Assembly: GCA_025351425.1 (NCBI GenBank)
Contig: JANXVY010000071.1
Span: forward strand, 1-64,000
Direction: 5' to 3'
Length of the DNA: 64,000 bases
From: Hyphomicrobium sp.
Lineage (GTDB): Bacteria; Pseudomonadota; Alphaproteobacteria; Rhizobiales; Hyphomicrobiaceae
The notes under the pieces are model-generated. The model searched no databases. It saw only the letters and a list, made by a program, of their open reading frames with translations, and was not told the origin of the DNA. The translations under genes and the position numbers were made by a program. Below, piece by piece: positions 17,712 to 24,966 of the stretch (the stretch's first letter is position 1; every line of letters starts with the position of its first letter).

Positions 17712-19595
17712 TCACGCCTTGTTCGCCCGTTCGCCCAAGGCGCGGTAAATCGTGTTGCGCGACACGCCGAGCCTGCGCGCCGTTTCGCTGATGTTGTTTC
17801 CGGTGGCGGCGTAGGTTTTGAGTATTTGCTCCACGTGCTTGTCGTGCAGCGTCGAAACCGGCTTGCCAGGGGCGTGGGCGCTGATCTCTGGCGGCAGCAC
17901 GGCCTCGGCGAGCGTGTGATCGATGAACCGCGCCTCGTCGTGAAGGGTCAAACGGGAGAGCGCGTTGCGAAGCTCGCGGATGTTGCCGCGCCATTCGCGC
18001 TTCGACAGGTAGTCGACCGCGCAGGGCGTGAGCTGGCGCAATGGGTCGATCTTAGCCATCACGTATTCGGCAATCGCCTGAAAATCCGAGCGCTCCCGAA
18101 GCGGCGGGAGGGTGACTTCCAGCGTGTTCAAGCGGTACAGCAAGTCGGAGCGAAACCGGCCGGCCGCGATTGATTTGGCGAGATCGGCGTTGGTCGCCGA
18201 GACGAGCAGTACGTCAACCTGGCGGTTCACGCCGCCAACCGGACGCACGGTCCAATCGTCGAGAAAGCGCAACAACACCGATTGCAGGGCGAAGGGCATA
18301 TCGCCGATTTCGTCGAGGAACAGCGTGCCCTTATCGGCTTCCTGGAACAAGCCGCCGGATCCGCCCTTGCGGGCACCGGTAAAGGCGCCTTCGCCATAGC
18401 CGAACAACTCGGCCTCGATCAGCGTTTCTGGAAGGGCTGCGCAGTTGACTGGGACGAAAGCGCCGGTGCGGCCGCTGGCGAGATGGGCGTGGCGGGCAAG
18501 TTGCTCCTTGCCGGTTCCGGTTTCGCCGCGGATGAGGATTGGCATCTTGCGCTGGGCTGCAGCTTCCGAGCGCCGCACAATGGCCGTGACACCAGCGTCG
18601 GCGCATACGAAGTTCGCCTTGGCGTGGACAGGCGCGCGCGATCTGGGCTGCGTCTGCATCATCATCGGTGTGATGGAGGGGTGCTCCACGGTCGCCACGT
18701 AACTGCTGCCCACAAGATCTTGCAGGCGGCCGCGCTGGTTCTTGGCGGCCGTATCCATCAAAACGCCGAACGGGGTGCGGAAAATCTGATGGAAGTCACT
18801 GCCGGGCGTAGCCGGCAGGCCGTGGAGAAGGCCGCGTGCCGATTGATTGGCTGCCAGCACTTGCCCGTCTCTGTCGACGGCGAGCAGGCCGGCACTGAGC
18901 GTGTGCAAGAACTCGCCGCGGGTGTGAAAGGCAATCAACAGGTCGCTGCGATGGCGCTCGCGCAACAAGCCATTCTCGATCTGGGTTGCCGCCATGGCGA
19001 CTAGAGCTCGGGTATGGGATTGCCGCGAGAGGCAATCGGACGACGCATCGAGGATCCCCGCCATCGAGCCGTCCGGGGCAAACACCGGCGAGGCGGCGCA
19101 GGTCAGCGGCGAAAAACATGGAAAAAAATGCTCGTTTCCATGCACGACCACCGATCTCTTGAGGTGTGCGACTGTCCCTAACCCATTAGTTCCGCATAAC
19201 GATTCCGACCATATGCTGCCCGGCCTGATGCGCGATGCGTGGGCGGATTGTGCAAAGCTGGTGTCGGCGACGAAATCGAGCAGAAGTCCCTCTGGGGTCG
19301 CGAATGCGATCAGAAAATTCGAGCCCGAGATTTGCTGGTGCAGTGTCTGCATCTCGGCCAGTGCCAGGCCACGAACGAGGTTATGCCGATCCTGTTCGGT
19401 TTTCAGGACCGCAGCGCTCGCCATCTCGATCGGCGGCGGCTTGAGCATGTCGAGGCCGTAGTCGACGCAACGAACCCAGCTGTCATAAATATCGGGGGCC
19501 AAGAGCTCAGCAGGTGGCGAACCCCGAGCCCCGAGAGTCACGTGGGCCGGGCTCATGGGGGCCGGACTCATAGGATTTGTGACAGAAAAATGCAT
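17712..19595 (-). CDS. Sigma-54-dependent activator, AcoR/MimR type
   Basis: A 627 aa bacterial enhancer-binding protein. The N-terminus holds a GAF-like sensor (about residues 80-215) and a PAS-like segment (about 225-290). The AAA+ domain (about 335-560) has Walker A GETGTGKE, the sigma-54 contact loop GAFTGA and Walker B LFLDEIGD. A Fis-type helix-turn-helix ends the protein (NISETARRLGVSRNTIYRAL). This architecture matches AcoR and the regulators found beside propane/acetone monooxygenase operons (MimR). AGGGAGG precedes the ATG. It faces the monooxygenase operon across a 566 bp region containing a -24/-12 promoter and palindromes, so it very probably activates that operon in response to a substrate or intermediate. 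Confidence 0.9.
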   Translation of the reverse strand: MHFSVTNPMSPAPMSPAHVTLGARGSPPAELLAPDIYDSWVRCVDYGLDMLKPPPIEMASAAVLKTEQDRHNLVRGLALAEMQTLHQQISGSNFLIAFATPEGLLLDFVADTSFAQSAHASRIRPGSIWSESLCGTNGLGTVAHLKRSVVVHGNEHFFPCFSPLTCAASPVFAPDGSMAGILDASSDCLSRQSHTRALVAMAATQIENGLLRERHRSDLLIAFHTRGEFLHTLSAGLLAVDRDGQVLAANQSARGLLHGLPATPGSDFHQIFRTPFGVLMDTAAKNQRGRLQDLVGSSYVATVEHPSITPMMMQTQPRSRAPVHAKANFVCADAGVTAIVRRSEAAAQRKMPILIRGETGTGKEQLARHAHLASGRTGAFVPVNCAALPETLIEAELFGYGEGAFTGARKGGSGGLFQEADKGTLFLDEIGDMPFALQSVLLRFLDDWTVRPVGGVNRQVDVLLVSATNADLAKSIAAGRFRSDLLYRLNTLEVTLPPLRERSDFQAIAEYVMAKIDPLRQLTPCAVDYLSKREWRGNIRELRNALSRLTLHDEARFIDHTLAEAVLPPEISAHAPGKPVSTLHDKHVEQILKTYAATGNNISETARRLGVSRNTIYRALGERANKA

Positions 19596-19738
19596 TCGCC
19601 CTCCCTGTAGAGCGACTTCGCTTAATCCATGTGTCGTCAGGTAGCTAAGATATTCTCATGCCGCTGATCCGACATCGTATTTGATCACCATAATCTGCGC
19701 GACTGAAAATTCCACCATGCGCTGCACCATCATATGAC

Positions 19739-19764
19739 GCATCGCAAACTGTTCGTTGCGATGC
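19739..19764. promoter_or_regulatory. Inverted repeat, candidate enhancer site 1
   Basis: Perfect 9 bp arms GCATCGCAA / TTGCGATGC separated by 8 bp. It lies about 145 bp upstream of the activator gene and 340 bp upstream of the -12 element, a workable distance for an enhancer-binding protein. Binding by the neighbouring activator is inferred. Confidence 0.55.
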
Positions 19765-19862
19765 TTTCAAGTTTCTGCGGCATGCCATCCTGTGCCGTAA
19801 TATCTAATCGGAGGCAAAAAATGGAATAGTCATTTTGTTCGCATTGCAGCATAAATTTTGCG

Positions 19863-19880
19863 CCGCAACATTTGTTTCGG
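19863..19880. promoter_or_regulatory. Near-palindrome CCGCAACA-TT-TGTTTCGG, candidate enhancer site 2
   Basis: Eight-base arms with one mismatch flank a 2 bp centre. The AACA…TGTT core recurs at 19987-19997 (AACA-AAA-TGTT), 124 bp nearer the promoter. Repeated dyads upstream of a -24/-12 promoter are what an AcoR-type activator normally binds. Confidence 0.5.
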
Positions 19881-20076
19881 AGTTGCCTTAATCCGCGGTC
19901 TTATGGTAACAAATCGTGGCCTCGTCGAATGCTTCCGAGCAGTTTTTTGCTTCAGTCAATACCTTGTTGTTATCGTTCCGAGACGCAACAAAATGTTCAG
20001 TGGCGTTGTTAAGATGCGAAGCAGACAAATAGCACGCGGTAATAAAAAATCGTACGAAAACAGGGGCTTGTAATGT

Positions 20077-20092
20077 TGGCACGGACGTTGCT
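20077..20092 (+). promoter_or_regulatory. Sigma-54 (-24/-12) promoter of the monooxygenase operon
   Basis: The sequence TGGCACGGACGTTGCT matches the RpoN consensus TGGCACG-N4-TTGCW. The invariant GG (20078-20079) and GC (20090-20091) are separated by exactly 10 bp. A transcript starting near 20103 would have a leader of about 60 nt before the dehydrogenase ATG at 20162. The divergent sigma-54 activator gene supports function. Confidence 0.9.
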
Positions 20093-20161
20093 ATTAACAC
20101 CCTAGATCGCCGATAGTGTGGTCGCCTAAAAAATGAACAGGGACGGAAGCGGAGAGATGTT

Positions 20162-21205
20162 ATGCAGGCAGCAGTACTGCACGCATACGACACGGCTCTA
20201 ACAGGAAAAGAATTTGTAAAGTTCGAAGATGTTCCCGATCCCAAGATTACGCGCCCGACGGACGTCATTGTACGTATTGGAGGTGCGGGCGTATGCAGGA
20301 CAGACTTGCACATCGTCGAGGGGATTTGGCGGGATAAGGTCGACATAAAATTGCCCTACATCATGGGGCATGAAAATGCTGGCTGGATCGAGGCCATTGG
20401 AAATGGTGTCGACGGATTGAAAGTCGGTGACTCCGTTATATGTCATCCACTGGTTACGAGCGGGCACTGCCTAGCGTGCAGGCGCGGCAACGATATGCAT
20501 GCAACGGAATCGGCCTTTCCGGGGATTAATGCCAACGGTGGATACGCCCAGTATCTTCTCACAGGGCAGCGTTCGATCATCAAGTTGCCGAAGACGCTCG
20601 CCCCCAAAGACGTGGCGCCGTACACCGACGCGGGGCTCACCGCCTACAGGGCGGCAAAGAAAGCGTCGCGGCACCTCCTGCCCGGACAGAAAGCGGTCGT
20701 CATCGGGGCCGGCGGACTGGGACACATCGGCATCCAGGTGCTGGCGGCCTTGTGCGCAGCGGATATCATCGTCGTTGACCGTTCGCCCCAGTCGCTGGAA
20801 CTCGCCAAATCGTGCGGCGCGCACCACCTGGTGTCGGCTGACGGCAATGAAGTCGAAGCTGTGAAGGCATTGACCGGCGGCCATGGCGCCGAAGCGGTGA
20901 TTGATTTTGTCGGCGAGGGCGATGCGATTGCCCGCGGCTTGGCGATGACGCGAAACGACGGGTACTATTATATCGTCGGCTACGGCGGTAAAATCGATAT
21001 CCCGACGATTGATATGGTCGTTTCGGAGAAAACGATTGTCGGCAATCTCGTTGGCACTTACGCCGAGTTGGTCGAGTTGATGGAGCTTGCCGACCGCGGC
21101 AAGGTTCAATTGCGGACACGGGAATACAAATTGAGCGAGGCGAATACGGCCTTGCACGATCTGCACGATGGCAAAATCCACGGACGTGCGGTGTTGATCC
21201 CATGA
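20162..21205 (+). CDS. Zinc-dependent secondary alcohol dehydrogenase
   Basis: A 347 aa medium-chain dehydrogenase, likely oxidising 2-propanol to acetone with NAD. Catalytic-zinc residues Cys44 (GVCRTDLH) and His69-Glu70 (GHEN) are present, and Asp155 may be the third ligand. The Rossmann motif GAGGLGHIG is at 181-189. The structural-zinc loop is degenerate: only Cys102 and Cys105 remain of the usual four, with Ser99 and Ala113 at the other positions. It is the first gene after the sigma-54 promoter, with GGAGAG upstream of the ATG. Its stop overlaps the next start (ATGA). Position and similarity to NAD-dependent Adh1-type enzymes fit secondary alcohol oxidation in propane catabolism; activity on primary alcohols cannot be excluded. 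Confidence 0.85.
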   Translation: MQAAVLHAYDTALTGKEFVKFEDVPDPKITRPTDVIVRIGGAGVCRTDLHIVEGIWRDKVDIKLPYIMGHENAGWIEAIGNGVDGLKVGDSVICHPLVTSGHCLACRRGNDMHATESAFPGINANGGYAQYLLTGQRSIIKLPKTLAPKDVAPYTDAGLTAYRAAKKASRHLLPGQKAVVIGAGGLGHIGIQVLAALCAADIIVVDRSPQSLELAKSCGAHHLVSADGNEVEAVKALTGGHGAEAVIDFVGEGDAIARGLAMTRNDGYYYIVGYGGKIDIPTIDMVVSEKTIVGNLVGTYAELVELMELADRGKVQLRTREYKLSEANTALHDLHDGKIHGRAVLIP

Positions 21206-21570
21206 ATGCAGGTAAGCAAGGCGAGAAATTGACTGCAGAAGAGGCCGCCATCGTCGAGGCGGCAAGGGAGCAGATGATTGCTCGGCACAAGCTTATCGAA
21301 GGCATGATTCACAACAACCAGCTCCAGCTGAAGAATGAAGCGGCGCGCGGCGGGGCTGAGATTGAACGAGAGTGCGCCCGGCGGGATGCGGCCCTGCCGG
21401 GGGCAGGACCGGAAGCCCTTGCCGCGGTCGAAGAGGCTAATCAACGCCTCAGGGCGCTGGACGATGAGCATCGCAGGCTTGTGGCCGAGCGGGAGTTCTT
21501 GAACACCTCCCTGCTCGAGTTCGAAAGCGGCACTTCGGTTGAAAACCATAAACGCTCAGGGCATTCGTGA
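21202..21570 (+). CDS. Small helical protein of the monooxygenase operon, unknown
   Basis: A 122 aa protein rich in Glu, Ala and Arg, with long predicted helices at about residues 10-60 and 66-105 that look coiled-coil forming. There is no signal peptide or membrane segment. It starts on the stop codon of the alcohol dehydrogenase (ATGA) and ends on the start of the next small gene (TGATG), so it is translationally coupled on both sides. I recognise no family. Its position between the dehydrogenase and the hydroxylase suggests an accessory role in monooxygenase assembly or as a scaffold, but nothing in the sequence proves this. Confidence 0.65.
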   Translation: MNAGKQGEKLTAEEAAIVEAAREQMIARHKLIEGMIHNNQLQLKNEAARGGAEIERECARRDAALPGAGPEALAAVEEANQRLRALDDEHRRLVAEREFLNTSLLEFESGTSVENHKRSGHS

Positions 21571-21776
21571 TGGCGACAGCAACAGATACACAAACCTCCC
21601 CTCAGCCGCAGTTGAGCGAAGAGGATCTCTCAAAAGATGCATTTTACGTGCAGCTCGGCGATTTGGCAGACGCCATGATCGCGAAGCACGGCAAGGAATT
21701 CGCCATGGGGACACTTCTTCTTTCGGCGCGCTTTATCGCCGAAGGAAAGTCCCTCACGGGGCGAACGGGAGGGTGA
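21570..21776 (+). CDS. Short protein of the monooxygenase operon, unknown
   Basis: A 68 aa protein from ATG 21570 (a GTG at 21567 is in frame). A disordered start rich in Thr, Ser, Gln and Pro precedes a helix with the segment FYVQLGDLADAMIAKHGKEF and then LLSARFIAEG. The charge is mixed and no cysteines are present. Its start overlaps the stop of the preceding gene (TGATG). I recognise no family. With its partner it forms a conserved-looking pair just upstream of the hydroxylase gene; a small chaperone or subunit-like role is possible. Confidence 0.6.
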   Translation: MATATDTQTSPQPQLSEEDLSKDAFYVQLGDLADAMIAKHGKEFAMGTLLLSARFIAEGKSLTGRTGG

Positions 21777-21835
21777 GCGGACAAGCCGGAGCACCATGCG
21801 CCGGCGGGAATGCAAGGCCTTCCAGGACTTTTACG

Positions 21836-21879
21836 CCTAAAGTGAATAATCACCTAAAGTGACTTAGCACCTCAAGTGA
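21836..21879 (+). promoter_or_regulatory. Three direct repeats CCTAAAGTGA phased at 17 bp
   Basis: Copies start at 21836, 21853 and 21870: two exact CCTAAAGTGA and one CCTCAAGTGA, with a perfect 17 bp period. They lie in the 204 bp gap before the hydroxylase gene, about 100 bp from its ATG. Such phased direct repeats usually mark cooperative protein binding. The factor is unknown, and an internal promoter here is possible. Confidence 0.5.
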
Positions 21880-21980
21880 ATTTTCCGGCTCGGACATTTA
21901 TTTCAAAGCGACACGCGATCGACCAGTCAATTATTTCGGCTGACGATTGAAAAAGTAGGAACAACTCCAAGGAGCCTAAT

Positions 21981-23645
21981 ATGTCGTTAACGCTAAATAA
22001 GATTACAGCCCAGAAGGGCATCTCGATCGGAGAGGCCGTAAGCCGGGTCGCAGACCTCGGCTGGACACCAAGCTATGTTCAGGAAGCGATGACCTTCCCG
22101 ACCGACTACAAGATCACGAAGACCCCGCGCGACCCGATGAAACAGGTCCTGCGGTCATACTTCCCGATGCAGGAAGAGAAAGACAATCGCGTCTATGGCG
22201 CGCTTGATGCTGCTCTTCGCGGCGACATGTTCCGTAACGTGGAACCGCGCTGGATCGAGTGGATGAAGCTGTTCCTGGCCATCATCCCCTTCCCGGAAAT
22301 CTCCGCCGCTCGCTCGATGGCCATGGTCGCTCGTCTGGCGCCAGGCGAAGAACTGCGCACGGGAATGGCCATGCAAATGGTCGACGAATTCCGGCACTCC
22401 ACCATTCAGATGAACCTGAAGAAGTGGTACATGGAAAACTACATCGATCCCGCCGGGTTCGATATCACTGAGGCCGCATTCGGCAAGTGCTACGCCACCA
22501 CCATTGGCCGGCAGTTCGCAGAAGGCTTCCTCACGGGCGATGCCATCACGGCGGCCAACATCTACCTCACGGTGGTTGCCGAAACGGCCTTTACCAACAC
22601 GCTGTTCGTCGCCATGCCGTCGGAAGCCGCTCGTAACGGCGACTACGCATTGCCGACGGTGTTCCTCTCCGTGCAGTCGGACGAAGCGCGCCATATCGGC
22701 AATGGTCACTCCATGCTGATGGCGATGATCAACGATCCCTCGAACCATCAGCTGCTTGAGCGCGATCTGAAGTACGCATTCTGGCAGAACCACGCGATCG
22801 TCGACGCCGCTATCGGTACCTTCATCGAGTACGGCACGACGAACCGCGACAAGACCAAGGAATCCTATGCGGAAGCGTGGCACCGCTGGATTTATGAAGA
22901 CTACTATCGGACCTATATGCTGCCGCTCGAAAAATACGGCATCAAGATCCACCACGACGACGTCGCCGAAGCCTGGAACCGCATCGTCAAGAAGAACTAC
23001 GTCCACAAGACCGCTCAATTCTTCACGGTCGGCTGGTCATTCAACTTCTGGCGCATCGAAGCCCAGACGGAGAAGGACTTCGAGTGGTTCGAGCACAAGT
23101 ATCCGGGTTGGTACGCCGAGTTCGGCGACTTCTGGAAATGGCACGAGAAGCTGTCGCATCCGGGCGAAAAGAACATCGCCTTCAACGCCGATGTTGGATA
23201 CATCTATCCACATCGCTGCTGGAGCTGCATGGTCCCGTGCCTGATCCGCGAAGACTTCTGCTTCGACGAAGTCGACGGCAAGATCTATACCTACTGCTCG
23301 GAAGGTTGCCGGTGGACCCACAAGGTCGCCTTCGCCGCCGAGTACGAAGGCCGTCCGACGCCTGCGATGGGCCGCTTCAGCGGCCGCCGCGAATGGGAAG
23401 ATTGCTACCATGGTTGGGACCATGCCGATGCCGTCAAGGATCTCGGCTTCCTCCGCTCCGATGGCAAGACGCTCATCGCCCAGCCGCACCTGCGCTTCGA
23501 CGCGAAGGATATGTGGACACTCGACCACATCCGCGGCAACACGCTCGGCAGCCCGCTGCGCGGGTTCCGTGCGCTGTCCCCGGCAGAACGTGAAGTGGCG
23601 GCGGCTGAGTACCGCAAAGGGTACAAGATCAATCCCTGCCACTAA
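21981..23645 (+). CDS. mimA: Soluble diiron monooxygenase hydroxylase, alpha subunit (propane/acetone type)
   Basis: A 554 aa catalytic subunit. The diiron ligands are all present with the spacing of MmoX: Glu106, Glu136 and His139 (DEFRH), Glu201, Glu235 and His238 (DEARH). A C-terminal Cys-rich segment (HRCWSCMVPC…YCSEGC, about 410-445) is typical of this subgroup and may bind zinc. Gene order alpha–reductase–beta–coupling protein, followed by amidohydrolase, DUF59 and GroEL, matches the MimABCD/PrmABCD group, which hydroxylates propane at C2 and acetone at the methyl group. It is not a methane monooxygenase arrangement (no MmoY/Z/C order). AAGGAG precedes the ATG. Substrate range is inferred from family and neighbours. 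Confidence 0.92.
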   Translation: MSLTLNKITAQKGISIGEAVSRVADLGWTPSYVQEAMTFPTDYKITKTPRDPMKQVLRSYFPMQEEKDNRVYGALDAALRGDMFRNVEPRWIEWMKLFLAIIPFPEISAARSMAMVARLAPGEELRTGMAMQMVDEFRHSTIQMNLKKWYMENYIDPAGFDITEAAFGKCYATTIGRQFAEGFLTGDAITAANIYLTVVAETAFTNTLFVAMPSEAARNGDYALPTVFLSVQSDEARHIGNGHSMLMAMINDPSNHQLLERDLKYAFWQNHAIVDAAIGTFIEYGTTNRDKTKESYAEAWHRWIYEDYYRTYMLPLEKYGIKIHHDDVAEAWNRIVKKNYVHKTAQFFTVGWSFNFWRIEAQTEKDFEWFEHKYPGWYAEFGDFWKWHEKLSHPGEKNIAFNADVGYIYPHRCWSCMVPCLIREDFCFDEVDGKIYTYCSEGCRWTHKVAFAAEYEGRPTPAMGRFSGRREWEDCYHGWDHADAVKDLGFLRSDGKTLIAQPHLRFDAKDMWTLDHIRGNTLGSPLRGFRALSPAEREVAAAEYRKGYKINPCH

Positions 23646-23694
23646 TCGTTGCAACTAACCCGTTGAACTAACAGCTCAACAGAGCCCGACCCAA

Positions 23695-23722
23695 GGTGGG
23701 AGCCATTAAGTTGGCTCCCACC
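23695..23722 (+). other. Intercistronic stem-loop between hydroxylase and reductase genes
   Basis: Perfect 10 bp arms GGTGGGAGCC / GGCTCCCACC enclose the loop ATTAAGTT. No T-tract follows, so it is not a standard terminator. It may protect the 3' end of the hydroxylase message or lower expression of the downstream reductase, which is needed in smaller amounts. Confidence 0.7.
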
Positions 23723-23755
23723 ACACGAAGAACTGTGCGCCGTTACTTGAGGTTT

Positions 23756-24802
23756 ATGATGTCGGGAACCGCCGTACACAATGTCCGTTTCGAGCCGCTC
23801 GGAGTCGAAATGGAAATCGAAGAGGGAGAGACGGTGCTCGACGCTGCGTTCCGCCAAGGCGTCTCACTGATGCACGGCTGCAAGGAGGGCCAGTGCGGGA
23901 GTTGCAAGGCGCGTCTGTTGGACGGCGACATGGAACTTATGAAATATTCGACGTTCGCGCTCCCGGAATACGAAAGCGAGACCGGCCATGTGCTGCTGTG
24001 CCGAACGCACGTCTTCAGCGACGCGAGTTTCGAGCTGCTGAATTACGATGAGGATCTGCTCAGCCGCTCGATTGCCGTCAAGACGTTCGAGGGGAAGGTG
24101 AAACAGATTTCCCAGCTCACGCACGATATTCGGCTATTAGAAGTCGAAATCGACCAGCCGCTGCGGTTTTGGGCCGGTCAATACGTCGATTTGTGCATTG
24201 CCGGAAAAAACATCACACGCGCCTATTCAATGGCGAGTCCTCCCGCTGATGGGACCCAGCTGAAATTCATCATCAAGAAATACCCGAACGGAGCGTTTTC
24301 GGCTCTGCTCGACGGCGAGTTAAAGCCAGGCGATGCGGTAACGGCCAAGGGACCTTATGGCACGTGTTTCCGGCGTGAAGGACGCCCGGGGCCGATGCTG
24401 CTGATTGGCGGCGGATCAGGGATGTCCCCGCTGTGGTCGATCCTGAACGATCACATTGCGAGCGGGGAGCAGCGGCCGATCCGGTTCTTCTATGGGGCTC
24501 GCACCAAGGCGGACCTGTTTTATTTGGCGGAATTTGCGGCGCTGACGGAAAAGCTGAATGATTTTAGGTTCATTCCGGCTTTGTCGCATGCTGAGGCGGG
24601 TCAGGACTGGGCGGGCGAGCGGGGCTTCATCCATGAGGTCGTACAGCGCACGCTTGAAGCGGAAAAGCTTGCAGGACAGATGGATGCCTTCGGTTGCGGG
24701 CCCACCCCGATGATCGATGCGCTCCTGCCGGTGCTGATGAAAATGGGCGTGGAGCCTGAGCGGATCTACTTCGACAAATTCACGCCAGCGACGAAACCCT
24801 AA
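23756..24802 (+). CDS. mimB: Monooxygenase reductase, [2Fe-2S]/FAD
   Basis: A 348 aa NADH-dependent reductase that delivers electrons to the diiron centre. The N-terminal ferredoxin domain has CKEGQCGSC and a fourth Cys in LLCRTH. The FAD-binding motif RAYSMASPP and the NAD-binding motifs GGGSGMSPLW and GCGPTPMID follow, giving plant-type ferredoxin–FNR order. I start at 23756; the next codon, ATG 23759, lies six bases after GAGG and may be the true start. A longer frame to 23696 would cross the intercistronic hairpin and is unlikely. The downstream gap of 164 bp to the beta gene has no recognised element. Confidence 0.9.
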   Translation: MMSGTAVHNVRFEPLGVEMEIEEGETVLDAAFRQGVSLMHGCKEGQCGSCKARLLDGDMELMKYSTFALPEYESETGHVLLCRTHVFSDASFELLNYDEDLLSRSIAVKTFEGKVKQISQLTHDIRLLEVEIDQPLRFWAGQYVDLCIAGKNITRAYSMASPPADGTQLKFIIKKYPNGAFSALLDGELKPGDAVTAKGPYGTCFRREGRPGPMLLIGGGSGMSPLWSILNDHIASGEQRPIRFFYGARTKADLFYLAEFAALTEKLNDFRFIPALSHAEAGQDWAGERGFIHEVVQRTLEAEKLAGQMDAFGCGPTPMIDALLPVLMKMGVEPERIYFDKFTPATKP

Positions 24803-24966
24803 ACCAGGAGACCTAGACCTATAGTGAGTGGACGGAGTGGGTTTTGGTACGAGCAGGAAAGTCGCGAAAGCAAGAACCGCTCTGGCAACATTTTGGCGGT
24901 CAACCACAATAAGAAACGATGACGGACACGAGCAATAAACCAATAAACGAACCAAGGGAGAAAACC

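Larger units (their letters stand above)
19596..20161. promoter_or_regulatory. Regulatory region between activator and monooxygenase operon
   Basis: A 566 bp non-coding, AT-rich stretch between divergent genes. It holds a sigma-54 promoter (20077-20092), an inverted repeat at 19739-19764, an 18 bp near-palindrome at 19863-19880 and an AACA-N3-TGTT element at 19987-19997. The size and content fit enhancer sites, a DNA-bending segment and the core promoter. No open frame here looks coding. Confidence 0.7.
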
